Positions 1-10,600 of a stretch of 45,197 bases of DNA are shown one piece after another. The notes below the pieces were generated by a model. That model was not told the DNA's origin. It did no database searches and worked only from the letters and a program-made list of their open reading frames with translations. The DNA is from Nemertoderma westbladi (Eukaryota; Xenacoelomorpha; Nemertodermatida; Nemertodermatidae): contig JAUCBJ010001708.1 in assembly GCA_032718475.1 (NCBI GenBank), positions 1-45,197 of the forward strand, in the 5' to 3' direction. Within the stretch, counting starts at the first letter, position 1; each line of letters opens with the position of its first letter. Made by a program: the position numbers and the translations under genes.

Positions 1-966
1 TGAATAACCTCGCCAGCTCGGCAAATTATACATCTCAGCGTCATCGGAAATAGAGCCCATTTGTTTTCGATGAGATAATAACTTATTGCACAGATTATTC
101 TTTTTACATAATGTGTAAATAAATCCATAGCTAAACAAGGAATCAACGTAAGACACATTGTTTTCATAGATTTGCTATGTAGCACCTGGTTTTTTTTCTT
201 AAAATTAATTAAGGGGGGATACTCCCCCCCCACTAGCATTGTTGCATTCATTATTCAAATTTACAAGTTTCCCTTGCCTGTAGTTCAGTAGAAGGTCGGT
301 CCTGTTTAGAATCCGACGAATTATTATTCAAAGAGAGTCGGGATTCTTATTTCTTATTTGATTGTCCGACTCTGATATCGATCGTGATCTTATCTGAAGA
401 ACTTATGTAACTAAACTGGTAATCTTGTATTATGTTCTGGTTGTCATGATTTATTTCGGGTTAATTCGGTTTGAAGACCAGTTAGTGGCTGATGTGGGTA
501 AACTCAACATACGAGTATTGAAAAAAGCAGCTATTTTTTTCCTCATAATACTTTCTCACCTTCCCTTATTTCATTTTCACTTCTCCCTTGCTCCTGCTTG
601 CAGTAAACCGTTGTACCTCTAGAGGACTCCTGCGTCACCATATGGATTAATTCACACTTGTATCCATCTATATATATCACACTTATTCCTAATGTGTCGG
701 TTAAAAAGCAAATTTTGTGGAATAAAAATTTAAAGGAATAAAATGTTTGGCATTTCATAGATATAATATATTTATTGACAATAATAATTTTTATAATAAA
801 TTAAATTTCAACATACGTAGCGAACATTTTATGAGTTGGTGCTTGAAGTTTCATTTGGAAAAGGTTAAACCAGGTTTGATAACAGCTGATCTATTCATCT
901 GTTTCCTCGGCTACAAAATCTCAACAACATCTGGTTCGCAATATACTACTCAGTTTACTACTGGGT
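1..966. other. no gene recognised; 5' flank or upstream intron
   Basis: AT-rich sequence with no exon, open frame or repeat that I can assign. It contains a short G7/C9 pair around 213-238 and a weak tRNA-like stretch near 278-330. The upstream exon(s) of the esterase-like gene, encoding its signal peptide and first strands, were sought here and not found. Confidence 0.5.
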
Positions 967-1041
967 GGAAATTTTGTCGATAAGCCGGCACAGCATTCTT
1001 AAAAATGCAGCTGCAATGCAGCATGCCGATCCTAGTAGTAG
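967..1041 (+). mobile_element. 3' end remnant of an RTE-like LINE
   Basis: This stretch matches the last ~75 bp of the LINE at 19535-21462. It encodes the end of that ORF (FVDKPAQHS, stop) followed by the 3' UTR words TGCAGCTGCAATGCAGC and GATCCTAGTAGTAG. The (TAG)n tail is intact and everything upstream is missing, as expected for a severely 5'-truncated insertion. Other copies of the same 3' end are at 11300-11442 and, on the minus strand, at 19535. Confidence 0.85.
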
Positions 1042-1491
1042 GGTGGACAACACACGACTGTAGAAAACTGTAGAACTGTGGTATACCTATAGCGCCAGAA
1101 CCAGGTTGCACTGCCATTACTCATCCATTCCCTTAAGTAAAGATTTGGCATCATGTTCAATCTAAAATTTATAAGATTGATGGCTTATTTAGGAAAGCAC
1201 GATCGCATTATCTATCATCCTACATATTATCTACAACATGTGGGTCATTATCAAGGCATAACCTTGGAGCTTGGAGCAATCATGGGAATAATGCGAGTCT
1301 ATCTAATACTCACTGATATTCTGTTCGCCTGTACCAAATCACTCACCCATTGCCGCTATCTCAGCACACATCCTCACTTATTGAAATATAATTTGGGTTA
1401 TTCTGTGTAGATCAGTAGAGCAAATGAACGTGTCCAGAGGACAATTTATAAACATTGGAATAATACTATTTAGTTTATTTGTTATTTGCAG
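1042..1491. other. intron or flank upstream of first visible esterase exon
   Basis: No coding similarity was recognised. An open stretch at 1153-1410 does not resemble the esterase N-terminus and has no splice context. The last bases (TTATTTGCAG, ending 1491) are a good 3' splice site for the exon starting at 1492. Confidence 0.5.
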
Positions 1492-1666
1492 TCTCCTTCG
1501 CGCCAGAATCCCACTCCCTCCTCCTCCCTGGACCGGGAGGAAGTGACCCCAGAAACCTGTTGGCAGGAAGAGGAAGGTCGTTTCTACCACGCAACGTCCT
1601 TCAAGGAGCCCTGTCTGCAGGTTGCTGTGGACGCTGATGGTATCCTGAAAGAAGGTGGACCGCAGG
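1492..1666 (+). CDS. esterase-like exon A (first visible)
   Basis: The 3' splice site is TTTGCAG and the donor is G|GTATGTGAG, phase 1. The exon encodes a Ser/Pro-rich start, then GRFYHATSFKEPCLQ, which aligns with the family's first disulfide Cys. The next exon supplies its partner Cys. No start codon lies in frame, so the exon is internal. Confidence 0.7.
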
Positions 1667-4600
1667 GTATGTGAGTTACAGCTGTATGTGGCTTTCAGCT
1701 GACAGTTACAGCAGTTGAGGTTTCAGCTGTTAGTTACAGGTGTTTAGATTTCAGCTGTCAGTTACATTGCAGGACATTGCAGGACATTGCTTTCGCCGTG
1801 AGGACCAGCCAGTGCATAATCTTGTACTTTGGCAGCCTCATGGAGTGAATAAGCATGGTGGACAGCCCATGACTTTCTTGAGACGCATCTTAAAGGACAC
1901 TGGCCTTAAAGATGCGGATGATCTAGCAAATGTTATTATAGATGTTTAGGTTTCAACTGTTAGTTACAACTGTTTTAGTGTGTTAGTTACAGATTTTATG
2001 TTCCAGCTGTTAGTTAGAACTATTTAGATTTCAGCTGGAGCTTTCAGCTGTTTAGGTTTCAGCTGTTAGTTTGGTTGTAGTGACAGCTGCTTCAGGTTTT
2101 AGATTTCAGTTACAGTTGTTTAATGTTTTAGCTGTTATTTACAGCGCTGATTATCTGCATGTAAGCTAAAGCTGGTTGTCAACTAAATTTCAACATTAAA
2201 AGTTGTTCACTAAATTATTGTTCCCTTTTATTATTGACGATTATTAATTTTCGGTAATATTTTTATTTTACTATTGAATTATAATTGTTTACAGGGAGTG
2301 AAAACTGCCTTTTCGCCAACGTTTGGACACCCACTTTAAATGCAACCGCTAACTTGCCTGTTCTGGTGTGGATACATGGTGGAGACCTTATGACTCTATC
2401 CGGTAATGAACCAGGTCTGTTGCTTAGTAACGACATATTACATATGGCGAGCGGATCAATATGGGAGACCAGATGAAACCTTATGAATCCATATTTACCT
2501 TGTCCATGCAATATCATATAGAGCTACAGTATATTTATAAGAGCTATGACGACATTGTTTTGGTTCGTCCGGGTATGATGTTTTTGCATGAAGGTTCAAA
2601 ATTTCACGTGAGAAATGGTATTTATACGTTGCGATTTTTTCGAAATCGGGTTTACTTCACTGCGTCTAAGAATTATAAAAAATATCAGTGGTGTATCAAG
2701 TAGAGTACCTATGTACATTTATATACTTACATATATCGGCCACACCTCTAGAATGCAATCTTATTCGTAATTTTTCTGTTTTTCTTCATTTCCCTCTACC
2801 TCCATATGTTACTTTATTTCCTTGTATATCTATCTAGTATACTTAATTTCCCTGTATTCGCAGGTTACTCTCCGACGGTTGTCACCGCTAAACGTCTCGG
2901 TGCCGTTGTGGTTTCCTATAATTATCGACTCGGGACTTTGGGATTCCTCTCTCTGGATTTACTCACACAAACCAATCCGGAAAAAGTTTCTGGTTAGCTA
3001 ATACTGGTTTTATACATCATCCCAGAGATTCAATATCATAAAAAAATGTGTATTATCAGAGGCATTTCCATTCTAAATAAACACCTTATTTTATTCGATA
3101 ATTTTAAATTAATATTACATGAAAGAGGATATTTAAAATATATTGTTTAGCATTCTTATTGACCGCATCTGCAAAATGTTTCCCCATCTATCTTTCTCAT
3201 TTGACACGCATTATTGATCGTAAGCCTCTCTAACGGCACTCCTTGTCGACAAGAATTCCAAATCTGCGAAGAAATCCGACTTCCGTTTTGCTACACTATA
3301 CGCTGTGAATTTCAGCCAACATTCATATTTTTTTGCCACTAGGAGATTTTTATTTACATAAACTCAATAAAGTGTTTTCTAGAACATGTTCTAGAATGGT
3401 TTGCAATAAATGGCCTCGAGCTTTTAATTGTAAAAATGTCCTCTAAAACACCAATATCTGCTATTTCATACGATTTCATATGATTACCTCATCATATGAA
3501 ATCGTATTGATTGTAAATACTAAAATTGTAAATACCTATTTAAAATTTTTGAGTTATGTGATATCATTAGATTTGTATATTAATTACTGTAGTTGTGGTG
3601 TAGCAGTGTTCTAGAACCAGATTATTAACTGTACAGTATATATTAGTACTTTACTTCATTCGTTAATAATTATTCGTTGCTAGGGAACTACGGGGTGATG
3701 GATTCAATCCGACTTCTTTATTGGCTAAGAGATAACATAAAGTATTTCGGAGGCAACTCGTCCAATATAATGTTGTTTGGTGAAGGTTCGGGAGCCACAA
3801 TGGCCTTGGCGATGTTGATGAGTCCGGAATCTAAAGGATTGTTTCACAAGGTTTGTTGCAAATTCGGTAAAAAAAAATGAAAGTTTCCACCAACAAAATA
3901 TACTTCCTAGGAAAAAATCGTAGGAAAATTATATTAAAGCAAAATAGGCCATGTAGATTCAGTAGACAGGGAAGGAAATATAGTAAACATGGAAGGGATT
4001 TGTGGAAATAAGATATCATGTGGGAAATAAAGTAACCTGGGAGGGAATATATATATGGAAATTAGTTAATATATGGACACAGGGAAATATAGTAAATAAG
4101 TGATCTGGGGAATCAATTTACATAATTGTATAGGTTTGTAAAGGAATCTAATAATACAAGGTATAATATTGTGGGTTTGTAATATTGTGGGTTTGTTCAG
4201 AAGTGGAAAAAATGGGAGCGCGTCACCGGGGGTTGAACCAGCGCTATACGCACGTTTCGGCCTAACAGGCCTCATCAGTAGCGCTAATAACCAGCTCAGC
4301 CACTAGCCCCTGACACTCGCAGTCCCACCTAATCCACTTCTATTGAACGGGCAGTCTTAAGTTGCAAATATTCTATCTCTAACAGCGGACCTAACGGCCT
4401 CAAGTATGCTAGAGTGAAACAGGAGGGAAGTACAAATAAATAAATATTCAGCTCGGTATTGCTGCCAGGTGATATTAATTAAATAAATTGGAGATGAGCT
4501 GTTGCAACTGTAATTAAAGGTGTAATATTGTGGGTTTGTTCAGAAGTGGAAGAAATGGGAGCGCGTCACCAGGGGTTGAACCAGCGCTATACGCACGTTT

Positions 4601-7600
4601 CGGCCTAACAGGCCTCATCAGTAGCGCTAATAACCAGCTCAGCCACTAGCCCCTGACACTCGCAGTCCCACCTAATATTTTCCACTTCTGAACAAACCCA
4701 CAATATTACACCTTTAATTACAGTTGCAACAGCTCATCTCCAATTTATTTAATACAAGGTATTAACGTAGCCAAATGATACGGGGAGATAGATTAAGTAA
4801 AATAATTATGAAGAATGATTTCTTGATAATTAATTAAGAGATCTTAGAAAGACAAGAATGTGAGTAGATTTCGTCGGGTGTAAGTAGTTCGAACTCCCTC
4901 AACGATTCTTGTGTGTATCGTATCTGATATTATCAACCTCCTCGTCTTAGTCAAGCTCACTCTGATCACGACAAGGGCAGGGGTCCTGCTGTCAGCGTCG
5001 GGTAAATCCAGTCGAAGGTTTGGTATGGATACCAGAGGAGTGGCAATAGAAAGAATTGATTTGTTGTTGCGTTGTATATTTGATTCAATAAGGTAAAGCT
5101 ATCTCAACTACGTTGCGGATAGCGTATATACTTCACCAAAACCAATATACACATTCACATACACGTTCCTTATGGAACCGAGACTGGTGAAATTTGATGT
5201 AGACGTACACACATTACTCATTAATCTACACCAAGAAATTACGGGTGATATAATCAATATTGATAACATCTGATGATCTAGTTGTTCACACCTCTCTAGT
5301 AGTCTTCATCATATTCCGAGCGTTGTAAGGGACCCTTTTACTGATAGGTCATTGTCTCCCCCTACTGTTGTTGTAGTTGCAACTCGTTCAGAATTCAGCT
5401 GCGCGGCTACTGACGTGAACGAAAAAAAGAGATCACATCACATCGCGACTCCATTGGTTACCCGTAAAACGCAGAGTAGAATATAAGCTAGCATTGCTAA
5501 CCTATAAGCGCCTCAATGGGTTAGCACTAAGTTATCTAAACGAACTCCTATTCCCATATAGACCCTCACCTGATCTTCGTTCGAATAGTGCTGGTCTTCT
5601 CGTGGTATCGCGATACCGTTTGGAATCTTATGGTAGACGAGCTTTTTCCGTTGCGGCACCTACTTAGTGGAAATCTATCCCCCAGTCAGTTAGAGAGGCA
5701 CCCTCATTGGACACGTTTAAAAGTATGACACTGTACCTACGACTATCCTTTACCAATATGATTCCACATCGAGTAGGCTTCATTGTACTAACACTAAAAA
5801 AATACACAATCATTTGTCCTGTGTAATAATACCCTATGCATTGTTTGCTCACTTCCTATCTGCTATTTGAATAGTTAAAAGGCACACATCTCTAACTAAT
5901 CATCCGATCACACCATCTTCCACTCCTTTCTACACTCAATATTGATTATTGTTCATCTACAGTTATTATATATTGGTTTTTTAATATCGATCAGACTCCC
6001 CCCCTCCCCCCCCCCCCCCCGTCAGCTTGCTGATATAAAACATAGAAAACCACTATATAGAAATATAAATACCCCCACTTTGGCCTAATCCTGATATATA
6101 ATGATACTCGCCTCTCTTCATATTCATATACTCAATGTTAAGACTCACCCTCGATGCCTTACTCATCCCTCCTGTTGCGTCAAATGAGTTCGTCTCTTTG
6201 TGACCATCTATTATATAATACTAACCTTTAATTAATTATGTGAACAAACCACTCAAGATTTTAAGTTGTTTGTTTACTGAACTGTTACTTACAATGTCGT
6301 AATAATATCCTTCATTATTGTTATTAACATGTTGAGTTAAATTAATTTAATATCCTAAATTAAGCATCTTCTTGATTCCTGTGAAATTAAATGGATTAAA
6401 TCCATAGGGTAAATGTATTATGTTACGTAATCCTAGAAGTTTCATCATATTGTAAAAATAATTTAACTTGCCGCTTCATAGTTTTCTTTATTTCCGATGT
6501 ACCATATGTCGTTGATGTAGTCGCTTTATGATCGCTTTAGATGCACTTGTCATCTTGATGCCACTATAAAGGGCTTCTTTATATATATGACCACTCCACT
6601 ATATAGGGTCTCTTTCGTATAATTTATATTTTATGTTAATATATAATATTCAATAATATTTAGTAAAGTTATTATAAAGTTACCATCCTAGCGCCTAAAT
6701 ATAACTAATACAAAATAATTAGTTGAATTATTATTACCTCAATATTCTAGAGTATAAATGTGACAAATTATCAAGTATCCTGAGTGGCTATACTATAAAA
6801 GTATTCTGATACTATATTTTTTGTAGTAAGACTGGGGTGTAAGACTCTTGTGTTTACCTCTAAGTTAATATATACTATAAAAGTGGCATATTATAGCCTA
6901 AAATAATTAAATCCCAGCTGTGGTAATCTACCATATTAGGGGTGTCTGAAGTCTATATCTCGCATATGTGGTCGTATTGTGAGGTTTGTTTCGCGCTTGG
7001 TTGAGCTTGGACTGTGCTGATCCCTAGGTGATTCATTGTTGCCGTTTTGTTGGCTTAAATACTGAAGTTGCCTCTCCCTTCCACTGATGATATAGTAACG
7101 TCGACTAATCGTGATGGAACTTTTTCTACCTGTTTCCTACGGTCTCTACAGTAGATAGATCCATTACAAAGTCATCTTTTTGAAGTCGACTCTTTCCCAA
7201 ATGCGTGTCGTAATTAGTGTTGATGACGCTCCCTCATCTAATAGTTGTTACTCCTCGTATGTTTTTATCCAAAGTCAGTTCTACGATCTTTAAGAACTAA
7301 CTATCTGGTACTATCTTTAAGTACACACGTTGCTTTGAAACCGTCACACAAGTACCTACTCGTTTTGAAATGGTTTCTCACTCGTTATCTCTGTTGTTCT
7401 GGAGGTTTTTTCGTGATGGTTCGTCTTCCCTTTGCATCTCTCTGTAATGGTAATCACTCGGATAATCTCTCCTTTGTGTATGACTGTCTGTTTTCTGTTG
7501 TAAATACAATAACATCTGGATTGAAATATCTGAATTCCGAATGAAAAATCTGGATTGGTAAGAAATATTTTAATTTCCAACCATAATTTGTAAACATTGG

Positions 7601-10600
7601 TTATCATGTATAGGTATTTATTAACATAATCATCCTCCTGCACATTTTCTGTACCCACAAATCAGAGGGGGGGGGGGGGGCACTTATTACATAAATATTA
7701 TATTTAGTGCAGCCAACTCCTCAATTTGGCAACCGAGTGTTTAGCAGGGAATGTGAATAGTGGTGAAGGTTTGGCAACCGAGTGTTTAGCAGGGAATGTG
7801 AATAGGTGAATATGTGAAGGTGAATGAGCCTATAAAGTTTTATTTCCATTGCGGAATTACAAACCAATTCGCGATCATAACAAAAACCATTACCTAAACA
7901 CAACAAAGCAAAAACCCAAAAACAATACATATTCATCGTTTTATATGATTTATTTATTAATTGAATTTAAATTTATTAAGACAGCAATATGATAATATTA
8001 GGATTGATTACAATGTAATTCTCATTTAAAAAACGAGATATTGTATATTCTCAATACTTCCCGAGAATAGCCGAAGGCCAGCATCACCCTGTAGGCACTA
8101 CGGCTGGCCATCTTAGAACTGATCAGCTGTGCATGATCGGTTCCGGATCCGGTTGGCAACGGGAAACGCGATGATCAGCTGCTGACGACCCTGACATTCT
8201 GCTGAAAGACATTACAGGTCTTGACAAAGCAGCTGGATTGGGGAGTTATCGACTGATCGCGAATTGTGGAAGTGTTGTGTTGTGGGGCGGCCGAGGACGC
8301 ATCCTAGCGGTTTGGCCGCTTTATATATTTAATTTTAATAAGTAATTTAAATTAATTTTGTATTTATTAACTATTTTCAATTTATTTATAACTTCACTTA
8401 AATAATGGCCTTGTGTTAATAAAGTCACGGGTTCGATACCAGTTTGTGGCCTATTCATTAGTTAAAACACATGAAAGTTTAACATTGTATTGTCTTCTTT
8501 AACAAAAGTTAAATAAAATGCTTAAATATAATGACGCGTATCACTAATAATGGTGGAACTTCTAGCAAACAGGGCAATAATTGCCGAAGACTATGGGTGG
8601 GTTTATTAGCCGAACCGTAGTCCTGGGTGGGTTTATTAGCATCTCCCTAATAATCCCAGGAATATGTTTCGGTATACTGGATACCTTCTTCCCTGTTGTT
8701 GTCGAGAAAAGGAATTGGTCAAAGACAATGGTGGGCTGTTTGCTGTCTATGTACTCTTTAGTGAGACTAATCTTGTTCATCACGTGCGGCAACTTGATTA
8801 ATAGGCTCGGTAGTCGCATAGCATTTGGTGTTTTTGGAGTATTGGGGGCGCTATCCTTGCTATCTTTTGGCTTTGTTGAAGATATCCCAAGTCATCGCGG
8901 TTTCATATCGGCCTGCTTTATTCTGCGAATACTGGAAGCACTCGGTGGCAATATAAGTTATATTTATGCTTTTAGTCTCCTGACAGACTTGTTCCCCCGA
9001 CACAGAACTATAGTGAATGGAATTTCAGGATCAATGACGGTACTTGGACTTGCAATATCACCAGCGTTGGGGTCCATTCTGTTCACCGAATTTGGATTTG
9101 AAGCTGCATTCATTGTCCCAGGAATATTTATTCTCGCAATTAACATATATTGCTTAATTGAGTCGCCAACTAACATCTACGATATTTCCACATCGAATGA
9201 GCAAAGTCCCAACTTATTTCTTTTTTTAAATAATTGCGGAGTCATTTTAATCGTAATCTTGACGATTTGGGCAGAAGCTACCTACCTATTTCTATGTGTT
9301 GGTATTTCCACGTATTACACAAAGTTCTATAGTTTGAGTCAAATTCCAATTGGGTTCATATTTCTTGGATATTGTGTTATTGTTATGATGACTATATCTA
9401 TTATGAGTTATGTTATGCAGAGACTGACTTCAATGGAGTCTATTTATCCTAGCATACTCGGTTTTGGATTAGTTCCCATTGGAATGGTACTAGTTGGACC
9501 AGCCGAAGCCTTAGGATTCCCACCCAACATCAGTTTAGCGTTATTTGGATTGTCGCTACATGGTATAGGAGCTGGATTATTCGTTAGTTGCGGGTTAGAA
9601 ACGCAAACGCGAATAACTCTAATCAATTTCCCGGACAATGTAGACACCCGAGCTCTTCTCCAACAAATTCTTCGCATTTCAATGGCTATTGGGAACATCG
9701 GCGGGGCTGTATTGGGCGGGGTACTCATCGACTATTTTGGGTTTCAGCTTGCAGCGTGTATCCTATCTGTACCAGGAGTACCTTTACTTGCGGTGTTGAT
9801 TGTGCATATGTCATACAATAGATTGCGGGGAAGATTTATGTATGGAGAACATTCTTCCAGGAACTGAACTCAGTTGCTGTACTGTCGATGGATGTTATCT
9901 ATAAGTAGCTTACATACTGTACGTACAGGTGCTGCGAAGCAACACCTTGGCCCTACGACGCTTATTCATTTTGATTATCAGTCTACTCTTAATGTAGACT
10001 GCCTCATGTGTTATTTATCATAACTATGAGTTTTAATGAATAAAAGAGATAAACTTAAACTTAAACTTAAACTATATAGTCCGGCAGATATCTGTCGTTT
10101 TTTTTTCACCGAACCTTCATTGCATCGGTGTTTTGAAGTATAATAATATGATAAATGTTTTCTGTGATTTTGGTATCTAGTATGTTTGTTATCAATAATG
10201 CCCAGCTGATAGTAATTGCTGATTGTACAAATTATCGTCCTATTGCGACTTCTAATATTGTTTCAAAGATACTTGAATCTTGTATGTATAAACATATTGC
10301 TAATTACGTTAATATTACGGATAACCAATTTGGTTTCTCTAATGGTCTGGGAACTGAGTCTGCAATTTTTGTATTAAAAGAAACGGTCCATTTATTTCTT
10401 TCAAATGACTCACCAGTTTTTACCGCTTTCTTAGATGCTGCAAAAGCATTTGACAGAGTCAACTATTATAAACTATTGGCCTTCTGTAAATTAATTACTT
10501 GTAATGTGCCCTTATGTATTGTACGCATATTAGAATTTTGGTATACTAATCAGTTAATTAATGTTTGCTGGGGTGCTGTAAAATCTGATTGATGAGAGCA

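Larger units (their letters stand above)
4481..4750. repeat. perfect 70-bp inverted repeat enclosing hammerhead 2
   Basis: 4481-4550 is the exact reverse complement of 4681-4750. The ~130-bp loop holds the complete second A box-hammerhead-B box module. The first module lacks matching long arms; it shares only the AGAAGTGGA-type ends. Confidence 0.9.
4152..4762 (-). mobile_element. hammerhead-bearing retrozyme-like retroelement with 13-bp TSD
   Basis: The 13-bp word TAATACAAGGTAT at 4152-4164 is repeated exactly at 4750-4762 and brackets a 585-bp element (4165-4749). The element contains two near-identical direct modules (4181-4341 and 4524-4689). Each has a minus-strand hammerhead ribozyme between Pol III-like A and B boxes. 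A ~140-bp unique spacer follows the first module. The two ribozymes are exactly 343 bp apart, so cleavage at both would release a 343-nt RNA, the design of retrozymes and of Penelope-like pseudo-LTRs (established families). It has no coding capacity and is presumably non-autonomous. It lies antisense to the esterase-like gene in intron 4. Confidence 0.8.

Noticed and set aside
278-335. tRNA-like TAGTTCAGTAGAAGG stretch
   Set aside because: No convincing T-arm or acceptor stem; the match is limited to an A-box-like word.
1153-1410. 85-codon ORF as a candidate 5' exon of the esterase-like gene
   Set aside because: No resemblance to the family's N-terminal segment and no splice donor in a suitable frame.
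8420-8450. Possible tRNA 3' half (GGTTCGATACC)
   Set aside because: Only a B box is present; no A box, anticodon arm or acceptor stem could be paired.
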